From the NCBI GenBank assembly GCA_002307295.1, contig DBTY01000010.1, positions 1 through 33,363 on the forward strand: 33,363 nt of DNA. The letters run 5' to 3'. Position 1 is the stretch's first letter, and every line of letters begins with the position of its first letter. Shown here in pieces: positions 16,820 through 25,863 of the stretch. Source of the stretch: Ignavibacteriales bacterium UBA1304. Lineage in GTDB: Bacteria > Bacteroidota > Ignavibacteria > Ignavibacteriales > Ignavibacteriaceae. A program made the position numbers and the translations under genes. A model generated the notes under the pieces. It had not been told where the DNA came from. It ran no database searches and saw only the letters and a list, made by a program, of their open reading frames with translations.

Positions 16820-17668
16820 ATGTATCTATCAATAATTAGCGAAAACACCAGCATACTCAGCGAAGCTTTCCAGGCGCGTTTTGGCCTTGGACTTGTTTTT
16901 ACGTCTGAGGACTCAAAAATATTAATCGATTGCGGTCCCGATAACAGTTTTATAAATAATGCGAAACTTCTTGATATTGATATTGCAGATATTGACATCT
17001 GCATAATAACCCACGCGCACCATGACCATGGCGGCGGTTTACGCTCTTTTTTAGAGCTTAATAAAAAAGCTAAAGTATATCTTTCTCCCTACTGTGACGG
17101 CGACTATTATTCCAACAATTTGCAAACGTCAGAATATAAGAGCATCAGTTTTGACAGAAATTTATTTTCGGAGTATTCCGATAGAATTTCATTTGTCAAA
17201 AACGACGTTGCAATAAGTCCGCAAATTGCTATTAATACAATTGATATTAATCCTGATAATTTTTTTCCTAAAATGAATGGGACTTTATATAAAAAATCAG
17301 GCGCCGATTACGTGCATGACGACTTCAAACATGAGTTAGCAATCCTGATAAAAGACAACGGCAATAATCATTTAGTTACCGGATGCGCGCACAGCGGAAT
17401 AACAAACATGATCGAATCATCAATGAAGAAAAATAACATTAAACAGATAACATCCCTTATTGGCGGATTTCATCTTGTAAATCCGGGGACAAGAAAGCTT
17501 GGCGAGCCGGAAGAAAACGTAGTTGATTTAGCTCATAAACTTAACTCGTATAAAATAGAAAAAGTAATTACGGGACATTGCACCGGAACCGACGGGTTTG
17601 CAATACTCAAAGATAATTATAACGGCAAAATACTTAACATGACAACTGGCTTTAAAATAGCGATATAA
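16820..17668 (+). CDS. MBL-fold metallohydrolase
   Basis: 282 residues. The metal motif HAHHDH is at 65-70, preceded by the LIDCGPD turn. A later His (GHCTGT near 255) completes the two-metal site, and GCAHSGI also fits. The overall order resembles the group annotated as dihydropterin-aminobenzene phosphate synthase-like MBL proteins (MBL with GxHxHxDH and a C-terminal GGFHL). The true substrate cannot be read from sequence. A ribosome site AAGGA precedes the ATG. It ends in a strong bidirectional terminator at 17695-17725. Confidence 0.8.
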   Translation: MYLSIISENTSILSEAFQARFGLGLVFTSEDSKILIDCGPDNSFINNAKLLDIDIADIDICIITHAHHDHGGGLRSFLELNKKAKVYLSPYCDGDYYSNNLQTSEYKSISFDRNLFSEYSDRISFVKNDVAISPQIAINTIDINPDNFFPKMNGTLYKKSGADYVHDDFKHELAILIKDNGNNHLVTGCAHSGITNMIESSMKKNNIKQITSLIGGFHLVNPGTRKLGEPEENVVDLAHKLNSYKIEKVITGHCTGTDGFAILKDNYNGKILNMTTGFKIAI

Positions 17669-17694
17669 ATTAAGCAAATAATCGATTAATATTT

Positions 17695-17725
17695 AAAAAT
17701 AGCCGCCCTAATAGCGGCTATTTTT
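17695..17725. terminator. Rho-independent terminator after the MBL gene
   Basis: AGCCGC pairs with GCGGCT, extended by AAAAAT/ATTTTT, with a 7-nt loop and T run. A and T runs on both sides make it usable on either strand. Confidence 0.9.
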
Positions 17726-17888
17726 ATGACCGCGTTATAGTAATATTTACTAAATCTGTTCATGCTAAGTTGATTATTGTAATTCGTTTATTTAGCTTTA
17801 CTACCATAAACAAAATCTACTTATATTCGTTTCTTTGTTACAAAAAGACGAATACATTATTTATCAAAATTGAATTAAGGGGGTCGGC

Positions 17889-18671
17889 TTGAAAAAGCAT
17901 TTCCTGATTTTCGTATTCTTATTATTGCTTCCATTTATCGGTTGTTCGGTATCAAGCGTAGCGAATAAACAAATAATCTTCGAACCCGCTAATAAGGGGA
18001 TTGATTTTACTTATTCTGACGGAATTCCGGTCGTTAATATTAAAACCGATAGTTCTTTCTATGTTTTATCTTTGGATCAGCCAGAAGTAGCGGCTAATAA
18101 ATACATCAGGCTTTGGGTTCTTTACCAAAACAACTCAAACGTTCCTGTTTTATATAAGCCATATAATAGCTTTGAACTTCGTTTGCAAATTAAGCAGGAT
18201 ACAAGTAAGATTTGTTTACTATTGCCAGAAAAACCCTCTGAAATTTTAACTGATATCGACGTAGAGAATTTAAATTCAAATACTGGTATATTTTTGGGAG
18301 GCGTATTAAACTCAATAGTCTACGGTAAAAACACTACTGTAACAACCAATACAGGCATAGCGTATACTATCGACGACGGAAGACAAAAATCAGCGGCGAT
18401 AATTGATAGGACAAATGCAGATATGCAAATGAATAATGAAAAACATGGCATATTAAAAAGCGATGTATCTTCCGGCATACTACGTAAAAATACCGTTGCG
18501 CCAGGCAAAAGCGTAAGCGGATATGTTTATTTTAAATTACCTAAAAGATTATTTGCGGGATTTAGAATCAAAAAATTATGCGTTAAGCCAATTTGTCTTA
18601 ATTACGAATTGAGCATTCTTGAAGGAAAAGCGATGACTAAAATCCCATTTATGCCTTTGTATAGCGACTAA
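17889..18671 (+). CDS. Lipoprotein of unknown function
   Basis: 260 residues with a TTG start (TTG AAA AAG CAT) preceded by AAGGGGG at a good distance. Signal peptide with lipobox FIGC (Cys19). The mature part looks beta-rich (IVDRTN and VSGYVYFKLPKRLFAGFRIKKL near the end), suggesting an envelope protein. No family recognised. A stem-loop and tRNA fragment follow. Confidence 0.6.
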   Translation: MKKHFLIFVFLLLLPFIGCSVSSVANKQIIFEPANKGIDFTYSDGIPVVNIKTDSSFYVLSLDQPEVAANKYIRLWVLYQNNSNVPVLYKPYNSFELRLQIKQDTSKICLLLPEKPSEILTDIDVENLNSNTGIFLGGVLNSIVYGKNTTVTTNTGIAYTIDDGRQKSAAIIDRTNADMQMNNEKHGILKSDVSSGILRKNTVAPGKSVSGYVYFKLPKRLFAGFRIKKLCVKPICLNYELSILEGKAMTKIPFMPLYSD

Positions 18672-18721
18672 TAAAAACAATTACTTAGAACTACATTATT
18701 CGCTTAGCAAAATACTAAAAC

Positions 18722-18758
18722 AAAACCCCTCAGAACATTTTATGTCCCAAGGGGTTTT
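18722..18758 (-). terminator. Terminator of the displaced minus-strand tRNA
   Basis: AAAACCCCT (18722-18730) pairs with AGGGGTTTT (18750-18758). Reading on the minus strand the stem is followed by a TTTTG/TTTT tract. It lies next to the tRNA 3' fragment, the same arrangement as the tRNA-Thr terminator at the first element. Confidence 0.75.
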
Positions 18759-18764
18759 AAGTTG

Positions 18765-18786
18765 TGGAGCTAAGCGGAATCGAACC
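18765..18786 (-). repeat. Attachment site: 3' end fragment of a tRNA gene
   Basis: On the minus strand this reads GGTTCGATTCCGC and the acceptor 3' strand TAGCTCC plus A, i.e. the T-loop half and 3' end of a tRNA, probably tRNA-Ala or another with an acceptor starting GGAGCTA. The rest of the tRNA is missing to the right. An integrase gene begins 224 bp to the right. This fits the left end of a tRNA-targeted element with the restored tRNA at its right end, which I could not find in the window. Confidence 0.75.
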
Positions 18787-19009
18787 TACGATATTTTATT
18801 ATTTACCAAGCTTCATTCATCAGCATGCTAATAGCACATAATTGCTTATTATATATATTGTTTTGGGATTATTAATCAATTTTCCTCGTATCATAAAAAT
18901 AAATTATTGCGCACTATTATACATATATACCGTAAGAATATAGTAAGAGCTATTGACTTCGCTATCTTTATGTGTTATGTTTATTTTTAACTTCTAAGGA
19001 TATTCTTTA
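18787..19009 (+). promoter_or_regulatory. Integrase promoter region
   Basis: TTGACT (18953-18958) and TATGTT (18976-18981) are 17 bp apart, a good sigma70-like promoter for the integrase. Two GTAAGA hexamers at about 18932 and 18943 could be integrase arm sites (weak). Confidence 0.55.
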
Positions 19010-20254
19010 ATGAAAGTGAAATTCTACCTCGATGCAAAACATACCTCCTCAGGCGAAAAAGCTATCTGGTGTTACGCTCGTGAATTTGACAAGACCTATG
19101 CTACTAATACAGGAGAAAGGGTATTGCCTGAACTCTGGGATAAATCAACTTGCAGAATCAACATAAAGAAAGAAAAGGATAAAATAAAAAAGGGAGCTCT
19201 GAATAACATCAATCAATATCTTAACGCTTTCGAGAATAAGATTTACGATGTTACCCGCTCAATAAGAGGTAAAGCCTTTAATGCCGGATTTGGCGTTATT
19301 GTTGACGAGCTTAAAAAACAATTTGATAAACGAGAAACCGATCTGTTCACCGTCTATGAAGAATACATTGCAGTTAAAAATCCTGAAGTTACAAAGCAGA
19401 CCCTTTTTAAACTCAAAAGAGTAAAGGCTTTACTGAACGAGTTCCAGAAATCAACTAACGAGACGCTAAGTTTTGAAAAGATCACTCCTGTTTTCTTTTC
19501 AAAGTATTAAAACTTCCTGATAACCCAGAAGAATATGCTGAACAATACAGCAAACAAGAACATCGCATTCCTGAAAAGCTTTTTGATTTGGGCAAATCTT
19601 AATTCCTATGCCGACAACCAAAGCTATAAGTCATTCAAAGTTAAATCAGAATCAAATGAGGTTATTTATCTTACCGAGGAAGAGTTAATGTGCTTGTATA
19701 ATTTTGACGCTAAAGGAAACGATCGGCTTGAAAGAGTTAGAGACATATTTGTTTTCCAATGCTTTACCGGAGTACGATATTCAGACCTTCTGAAAATCTC
19801 TCGTGATGACATTTCTGCTGCAACATGGAGCATAAGAACTAAAAAGACTCATCAAATGATTGAAATACCGCTTAGTTCCTATGCAATTTCAATTCTTGCA
19901 AGATATTCAGACTTCCCGACTCCCCTGCCGGTTATTTCAAATCAGAAGATGAACAAGTACGTTAAAGAGCTTTGCGAACTTGCCGAAATAGACGCTGTTG
20001 TAAAAACAGTTAAATATCAGGGAACCGAACGCATTGAGCATACATATAAGAAATACGAAGTTGTTGGGACTCACACAGCCCGCAGAACCTTCATTAGTCT
20101 ATCTCTACAAAAAGGAATGAAGCCAGAAGTCATAATGAGTATAACCGGACATACCGACTATAAAATGATGCGCAAATATCTTAAGATTGCAGACGAACAC
20201 AAACGGGAAGAGATGGACAAGGTCTGGGGATCAGGCGTAAGGCTCCTGCAATAG
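19010..20254 (+). pseudogene. Tyrosine site-specific integrase, broken by one in-frame TAA
   Basis: The reading frame from ATG 19010 continues in the same phase to 20254 apart from one TAA at 19508-19510. Part 1 (166 residues) has the Bacteroidota arm-binding domain (KFYLDAKHTSSGEK ...) and most of the core-binding domain. Part 2 has the full catalytic set: Arg in CFTGVRYSDL, Lys in RTKKTH, His-x-x-Arg in GTHTARRTF, His in GHTDYKMMRK and Tyr in KYLKIAD. The stop falls in the core-binding helix, where TTA (Leu) would fit (KY-Leu-NFLITQ). Full length would be about 414 residues, normal. It is probably inactive unless it is an assembly error or read through. A re-start at ATG 19535 would give a protein without arm-binding domain. 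Confidence 0.85.
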
Positions 20255-20794
20255 GGCTCATCCCGCATTCTCCGTATTACCATAATGATACACGACATAA
20301 ATATTTGGCAGGCTTACGACCTATGTATGTGCCTCTATATTAAACTCACAACAACCGAAGCAAATTGATGAGCTATCGATATTTCATTTTCAGACTAAAT
20401 TATACTTCCCTAAAATTAACCATCCAGTTTTCTTGCCAAGCCGCAAAACATTTTCATAGGGGTATACACTACCGGGGTGGGCTTTCTTTTGCCCGCTCTC
20501 TTATGTCTGGCGTAGTTTATATATATGCGTGTCGTGGGGACAATATTTTTACGGAAACAAGCCGTCTTTTATCTTAATCCCAGATTAACAGCCTCATTTC
20601 TCAAGATTATTTTGCTCTTTAGACTACAATTATTTTTTTTATAAAGAGTCCAAGCATTAAAAGCAGCCTGTTTTTCAACTATTCTGTTGTTTCCAAAAAA
20701 TAAATTTAAAAAAAAGTAAAAAACTAATTGATGCTATCATTATCGACCTCCACTTTTCGTACTTCAAATTAATAATAAATTAAAGGATGACGAA
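20255..20794. other. Non-coding stretch after the integrase
   Basis: About 540 bp with no gene I can support. It holds a 70-codon open frame (20365-20577) without clear coding features, and a hairpin (20477-20482 with 20491-20496). The frame's middle (HFHRGIHYRGGLSFARSL) has, from memory only, the look of a sequence repeated in Bacteroidota elements. AAGGATGACGAA (20783-20794) is the ribosome site of the next gene. Confidence 0.4.
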
Positions 20795-20962
20795 ATGACA
20801 TATACAAGAACAACAAAATCAATAAAGTTTAACTTTCGAATAAGACCTCAGGAAATGGAATTATTAAAAAAAGCCGCTGAAACGCTTAATTGTTTTTCCG
20901 TAGCCTCATTTATCAGAATTGCAATAATGGAAAAAATAAAAAGAGAATTAAAAAATGAATAA
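20795..20962 (+). CDS. Small ribbon-helix-helix-like protein
   Basis: 55 residues, below the size of most gene-calling cut-offs. Reading from ATG at 20795: a beta strand (KSIKFNFRIRPQEMELLKKAAE) then a helix pair (SVASFIRIAIMEKIKRELK), the layout of CopG/DUF1778-type ribbon-helix-helix DNA binders found in relaxosome accessory proteins and antitoxins. AAGGA lies upstream. It overlaps the excisionase-like gene by 8 nt, a coupled pair. Function in mobilisation or regulation is inferred. Confidence 0.65.
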   Translation: MTYTRTTKSIKFNFRIRPQEMELLKKAAETLNCFSVASFIRIAIMEKIKRELKNE

Positions 20963-21236
20963 CAACATCGTACTTCTATCGCTATCGACCGATGAGTTCG
21001 CAGAGATTATTCGCAACGTTGTGAATGATGCGCTGAAGGAAAAGAAACAAAAAGAGCTGCTTGATTTTAAAGAAACGTGCCTTCTGTTAGGGATAAGCTC
21101 GTCAACGCTTAATAAATTAAAACGAGAGAATCGAATTCCTTATAAGAAAATAGGCAAACGGATTTTATTTTCCAGAGAAGAAGTTCTAAAAAGCCTTAAG
21201 GATTCCAATTACTCAAAGCTCAGAGCAATAGTTTAA
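20955..21236 (+). CDS. Excisionase-like helix-turn-helix protein
   Basis: 93 residues. The C-terminal half (DFKETCLLLGISSSTLNKLKRENRIPYKKIGKRILFSREEVLKSL) is a winged helix of the AlpA/excisionase (HTH_17) type; the N-terminal half is a helical extension. In elements with tyrosine integrases such proteins direct excision or regulate element genes. It sits downstream of the integrase and overlaps the small RHH gene. Confidence 0.75.
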   Translation: MNNNIVLLSLSTDEFAEIIRNVVNDALKEKKQKELLDFKETCLLLGISSSTLNKLKRENRIPYKKIGKRILFSREEVLKSLKDSNYSKLRAIV

Positions 21237-21437
21237 TAATGATTCGAAATACTATGCGGAAGTTAAATGAGAAATAGAATTAATGGGATATATGAACCTT
21301 TTAATATTTATATATTATTAAGCAGAGCTACATTATTCTCGAATAAAATAAGCAGCGTAAAAGGAAGAACCACAAGTCTACCGGGCTCCTCTTGAATGTT
21401 ATTGTAAAACAAACGAAAAAGAATGAGGCATTAAAAT

Positions 21438-22496
21438 ATGGCAGCTCCTTTCAAAACTGGTCTTGACTATTTCTCGCATGATTCTGATATGTCAGATGAT
21501 TTCAAAATAAAATTATTAGCCAGTAAATACGGCGTTCATGGATATGGTTTATTTAATAAATTACTTGAAGACGGTTATAAAGAACACGGTTACTACTTTA
21601 ATTGCACAGAAGATAATTTTATCCTTATTGCAAATTATCTCAAAATTGAAGAAGAAAAGATTAACGAAATTATCAACTTCATGGTAGCCAAGGGTTTATT
21701 CAATAAAGAACTTTATTTACAATATAGCATACTAACATCTGAGCGAATGCAGAAGAATTTTATCAAAGGAGTTGAAGGAAGACAAAAAATTACTATGGTT
21801 GCAGAATACATTTTGATTAACATAGAAGAGCAAAAAACTAACAAAGCGAAATGGAAGTTAGAACTTATTACTACCGATCAGCCAGATGCGACAATGCAAA
21901 TAGACGCTGATGTAAAAAAAAAGATGCAAATTCCCTCAAATGCAGTTAAAAGCGAAATTAACGGAGTTAAAAGCGGAATCAACCTGATAAAAAACGGTTT
22001 TAATTCTCAAAAGGATATAGATAAGGATAATAATAAGAAAATAAATAATAACATATACCCGCAACCGCAAAATGCGAACGCCTTAGTTCTTCAGAAGATA
22101 AATCAATCCAAGGATTTAGAACTGAAATTCAATTTGTTTTGGGAAGAATATCCCAAAAAGAAAGATCGGAAAAAAGCGCATAACGCATTTCTCATGATAA
22201 AACCCGGAAAAGATCTTTTTGATAAAATTATGCATGCTCTTGGAAAACATAAGTTGTATGAGTGGATAGACACAGAGGAACAATATATACCGCTTCCAGA
22301 ATCGTGGTTAAAAGGTGAACGATGGAACGATGAAATAAAGCTTCAAAGTAAAACAAACTTTCCGCCACGACAAAATCCGGGATTAAGCCCGGAGACTCTT
22401 GAGTTTGAGAAAATATTCAAAGAGATAAAAAGAAAAGAGCTTGAACAAGAACAAAAGACTGAAAAGAATCGCGGGTTTAATGAAGTAAATGGTTAA
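21438..22496 (+). CDS. Replication protein, Lin1244/Lin1753 (DUF4373) type
   Basis: 352 residues. The N-terminal domain (DYFSHDSDMSDDFKIKLL, KYGVHGYGLFNKLLEDGY) matches the DUF4373/Lin1244 domain of phage and element replication proteins. A polar, Asn/Lys-rich linker covers about 165-220. The C-terminal segment (FWEEYPKKKDRKKAHNAF ... PLPESWLKGERWNDE) is the short motif shared by phage replication or helicase-loader proteins. A ribosome site is weak. It probably starts or loads replication of the element. Confidence 0.75.
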   Translation: MAAPFKTGLDYFSHDSDMSDDFKIKLLASKYGVHGYGLFNKLLEDGYKEHGYYFNCTEDNFILIANYLKIEEEKINEIINFMVAKGLFNKELYLQYSILTSERMQKNFIKGVEGRQKITMVAEYILINIEEQKTNKAKWKLELITTDQPDATMQIDADVKKKMQIPSNAVKSEINGVKSGINLIKNGFNSQKDIDKDNNKKINNNIYPQPQNANALVLQKINQSKDLELKFNLFWEEYPKKKDRKKAHNAFLMIKPGKDLFDKIMHALGKHKLYEWIDTEEQYIPLPESWLKGERWNDEIKLQSKTNFPPRQNPGLSPETLEFEKIFKEIKRKELEQEQKTEKNRGFNEVNG

Positions 22497-23638
22497 TCTT
22501 TTATTACTTTTACTCGAGCAATCATTTATCCATTTTAAAGGATTCTATTCCGGCTTATTGCTCGTAACTTGTTATGCTATAAATAGTTTGCGAATATACG
22601 CCCAGCCTTATTACAACAGATGTTGCTCGTAAACGGTCATTTGCGCATAAATAAACTGTTAACTTGAAATAATATATAACGTTATGAGTATTTTAGACTG
22701 GGTACATCCCTATGCTCCATTTTTAAGATATCAATTATTAGCAATGAAAAAGCAACGCTTTGACATCAGGCTGACTACGACAAGATAAATATGCCTGTTT
22801 CTAAATCTAAGCATATATCGCCCACGGACGTAAGATTTTTCGGTAATCAACGCTATCTACGCTAACCAGCCATTTATATAAGACTACAAAACGGATGTTA
22901 ATGTGAATTGCAGTTGTGAAGTTTTGGATAAATCACTTTCCCTCAAAGGCATTACAAAACAAGGGTGCCGTTTTTCGTTCTACCCTTTTTCAAAGTGATT
23001 TTAGTTTATTTGGGAGAATATAAAGGGTGTCATTAACCGCTGATCCCCTCTCAGTAATTTGCTTATAATTAATTATGCGGGATCATTGAAGCTAAAATAA
23101 ATGGACTAGGATTATTGAAAGAAGCCTTCTTGTATTCTTAGAACATCAGAGCAAGTAAAAGGGCATCAGCGCCTACAGACCCCCTTTGTAATTTGCAGTC
23201 AAATAGCTTCTAAATGGTATAACTGGCAATTCTGATAATGTAAGTTTCGCTGACGTCATTGTTCTGCTTTTCTTTCAAGTTGAATTTGTAGATTAAAACT
23301 TACAACCGACCTACGCTATATGCAAAGCAAACGAATTCCAATCTTCCAAAAATAAACTAACCACTAAGACAAGAGAATTGTAGTAGACAATGCGAAGGGA
23401 AGTCCCGAGAACAGATAAAGTTCAACCCTACCGCCAAGTAACGCCGCTGTAAAGCAACAGCCGTTGGGTATTACGGGAGAATTAAACTTATAGCTAAGAA
23501 GAATAGCATTAATTTAAAAGTCCTCACAGCAGCCTTTACAGAGCGTTTGGGACGAATTATAAGTCTCCTGATGAAGAATTAAAAATCAGCTAAAACCAAT
23601 ATCATTTATAAAAGTTGAGATTTAGAAAATCAAAGTTT
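22497..23638. other. Large non-coding remainder of the second element
   Basis: 1.14 kb with no convincing open frame. Seen: 22515-22522 pairs with 22557-22564 (CGAGCAAT/ATTGCTCG); a direct repeat TTGCTCGTAA (22558 and 22623); a nested inverted repeat 22931-22939 with 22992-23000 enclosing 22961-22966 with 22982-22987; and 23403-23407 with 23476-23480 enclosing a GCTGT/ACAGC hairpin near 23450. A 34-codon frame at 22684 has no support. The block may hold an origin, structured RNAs or eroded genes. No second copy of the tRNA att site is visible. Confidence 0.45.
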
Positions 23639-24187
23639 TTATTCTAATGCTTTTATTGGTGCATGTAAAAAAACTCTGTCTTTAACTACAAAGGTTGTAA
23701 AATCTGCTTTCAGGTTGCGCTGCAATAAAATGTCATGGCCAAGACAAATGCCCATTATTATAACAAAATCCACTTCCTCGCCATTTAGCTGTTCAGCTTG
23801 CCCCAGCGGATTACAGGATACTTTCTCGGTACAACTATTAACATTTATTGCATTCTGGTTGACGGCTCCAACCGTACAAGATACAGTGTGAAGCCTTATC
23901 TCTGCAGCCTTAAACATTTTCTTTACAAGCTTTGCGTCTTTTTCCATTCCGTAGCAGTAAGCCATTCCCACTTTTTTATAATCCATGGTCTTTATAAATA
24001 CAATAATCTCTTGCAGTCTTGATAAACTCCTGGCTTTACCATTATCAACTAAAGAGGCGGCTGCCTGAAGAATTTTTTGATTTCCCGATTTGTGATAATC
24101 GGAAACAATAGCTTTACGTTCAAACTTTTCGTTTCCGCAGCTTTCGGATTCTCTACAAGATTTAGCGCTACAATTTGTACAATCCAT
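23639..24187 (-). CDS. DUF1847 putative metal-binding protein
   Basis: 182 residues from ATG at 24187; this start is preferred because the previous gene ends 2 nt before it and the protein then opens with the family's Cys cluster (MDCTNCSAKSCRES: CxxC then further Cys at 11 and 17). Later Cys residues (SCTEKVSCNPLGQAEQLN; MGICLGHD) fit the DUF1847 pattern with YCYGMEKDA near residue 80. The biochemical role is unknown; several Cys could bind a metal or Fe-S cluster. It ends the operon. Confidence 0.8.
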   Translation of the reverse strand: MDCTNCSAKSCRESESCGNEKFERKAIVSDYHKSGNQKILQAAASLVDNGKARSLSRLQEIIVFIKTMDYKKVGMAYCYGMEKDAKLVKKMFKAAEIRLHTVSCTVGAVNQNAINVNSCTEKVSCNPLGQAEQLNGEEVDFVIIMGICLGHDILLQRNLKADFTTFVVKDRVFLHAPIKALE

Positions 24188-24189
24188 AT

Positions 24190-25356
24190 TTATAAACCTG
24201 GAATCCTTGGTATAATACCTAATTTCGTAAGTTTTGTATATTTGCCCCAGCCCTTCTTTACCCAATGTCCAAATCCAGGCATTGGGATAGCAAGCGCTTT
24301 CTTATCATTTCTAAAAATAAACGCTGCGCCGTTTCCTGTATCCATAATGCATAAAATGTTTATATGTTCAATATAACTTTTAAGTTTGTCGCAGCCGGAT
24401 TCTTTCATGATTATATTATGCACGGCAACTTTGCCCATCATTTCTGCAATATGCCCTTGTTTAGCCTTCCATTCAGGACCTTCAATAGCGGCAGTATCTC
24501 CAATTGCATAAACATTATCAGCGCCTGTAACCTGACAGTTTTTATCTATTTTTATAAATCCTGACTCCGTTAAAGGGAGATCAGACTCCTTCAAAACAGA
24601 ATGACCGGTTGATGCTGGAATAAATATGGTCAGATCAGATTCGAGCAATGAATCATCTTCAAATACTATTCCTTTAGGCTCAAATATTTTTATTTTTTTA
24701 CCAAACCGTTTTTCAATTTTATATGATTTGAACATGGAGTCAATCATTATTAATGATTTTGGTCCCATTCTTTCGCCGGGAGATTCCATCGAAGCAAAAA
24801 ATGTAAGTTCAAATCTATCACGAACTTTTTCCTTTTTTAATAGATTGTGTAAGTTAAACATCAGTTCAAAAGCCGGACCGCCCCTAACAGCTGATTTATC
24901 TTTCGGATTTCCGCCAAAGCCTATTGCAATTTTCCCGTTTCCTTTTTGAATAAGCGAATCTATTGCATCTCTTATTTCCAAAGAAATTTCCGGTTTACCG
25001 CAAATGGACAATGTGTTCTCCTGTCCTTTGTGCTGCATTTTATCGGCGCCAATAGCTACTAATAAATAATCATAGTCAAATGTCTTATTTGTACAAATAA
25101 CTTTTCTATCCGCACTGTTAATTTTGACAACATTATCGGTTACCGCTTTGAACCTGAATGCAGCGCTAATTTCAGCAAGTGAAACTTTAACGTCATCAAA
25201 GGATTTTTCTCTAGTTGGAATCCAAATTGAGATAGGATAAAGATAAAGAAAATCTCTATTTGAGATAAGCGTAACTTCAAATATATTCTTTTTTTGTAAT
25301 TCAATAGCCGCCTGAACTCCTGCAAATCCTCCGCCAAGTATTAAAGCTTTTTTCAT
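24190..25356 (-). CDS. FAD-dependent pyridine nucleotide/sulfide oxidoreductase (SQR-like)
   Basis: 388 residues. The FAD-binding start is GGGFAGVQAA (8-17), the second motif is VYAIGDTAAI (282-291), and membrane-associated family features occur at the C-terminus. The fold is that of sulfide:quinone reductase, flavocytochrome c and NDH-2. Of the three SQR catalytic Cys, the counterparts of the first (Cys119) and last (Cys336) appear present, but the middle one (VRGGPAFE, about residue 158-164) is replaced by Gly. This pattern is closer to a two-Cys sulfide dehydrogenase or an unknown subfamily. It lies between the DUF1858-like and DUF1847 genes. Confidence 0.75.
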   Translation of the reverse strand: MKKALILGGGFAGVQAAIELQKKNIFEVTLISNRDFLYLYPISIWIPTREKSFDDVKVSLAEISAAFRFKAVTDNVVKINSADRKVICTNKTFDYDYLLVAIGADKMQHKGQENTLSICGKPEISLEIRDAIDSLIQKGNGKIAIGFGGNPKDKSAVRGGPAFELMFNLHNLLKKEKVRDRFELTFFASMESPGERMGPKSLIMIDSMFKSYKIEKRFGKKIKIFEPKGIVFEDDSLLESDLTIFIPASTGHSVLKESDLPLTESGFIKIDKNCQVTGADNVYAIGDTAAIEGPEWKAKQGHIAEMMGKVAVHNIIMKESGCDKLKSYIEHINILCIMDTGNGAAFIFRNDKKALAIPMPGFGHWVKKGWGKYTKLTKLGIIPRIPGL

Positions 25357-25406
25357 ATTATAATTTATAGTTGATAGTGTTTTTACTGAATAGTTATTTG
25401 TTACGC

Positions 25407-25625
25407 TTATACCTGCACTAATAAAAGCATAATATTTAAGTCCTTTATCATAAGATCAATATCAGAATCCGAAAAACCTCTTTCTGTAGAAACAAACTGA
25501 AGCGTCCCCCAACGAGGCTGACCGCAATTGATACCGCAAACCCCTTTTTTCATCAGGTACGGTATACTCTCCGGTAAGTTCTTAAAAATAAATTCTATTT
25601 CATCATTCTTAGTTATTGCTTTCAT
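25407..25625 (-). CDS. DUF1858-like small protein
   Basis: 72 residues. It has the pattern of the short helical DUF1858/ScdA N-terminal domain: IFKNLPESIPYLMKKG, then a Cys pair (GVCGINCG), then WGTLQF ... GFSDSDIDLMIKDLN. These domains often accompany iron-sulfur and sulfur-metabolism proteins. Its start overlaps the end of the DUF6132 gene by 17 nt. Exact role unknown. Confidence 0.7.
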   Translation of the reverse strand: MKAITKNDEIEFIFKNLPESIPYLMKKGVCGINCGQPRWGTLQFVSTERGFSDSDIDLMIKDLNIMLLLVQV

Positions 25626-25827
25626 TCCCTTTGCCTTTTTTTTTCTTGGAAGGAAGAATAAAAATAATTCCCATCATTGCGCCATAAAGCGTTGAGATAA
25701 ATGGATTGCCTGAAATGGGACATGATCCTGTTCTACAGCCAACAAAATAATAATATCCGTATCCAAGAAAAGCTCCGGCTAAAACAGAAAGAATATTTTT
25801 AAGAGTTAAATATTTCCTTAATTCCAT
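25609..25827 (-). CDS. DUF6132 small membrane protein
   Basis: 72 residues: TM1 in NILSVLAGAFLGYGYYYF, the conserved Cys segment GCRTGSCP, then a second TM (ISTLYGAMMGIIFILP) and a charged tail. The two Cys and the LYG motif mark the family. Function unknown, but found near sulfur-related genes. A truncated paralogue lies at 30937-31044. Confidence 0.8.
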   Translation of the reverse strand: MELRKYLTLKNILSVLAGAFLGYGYYYFVGCRTGSCPISGNPFISTLYGAMMGIIFILPSKKKKGKGNESNN

Positions 25828-25863
25828 ATTTGTATCCCTAATAATTTAGTTAACTGAGTAGTT

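Noticed and set aside
20365..20577. 70-codon open frame
   Set aside because: No ribosome site and odd composition; reported only as part of the non-coding stretch.
22684..22788. 34-codon open frame
   Set aside because: No ribosome site, neighbours or features; likely chance.
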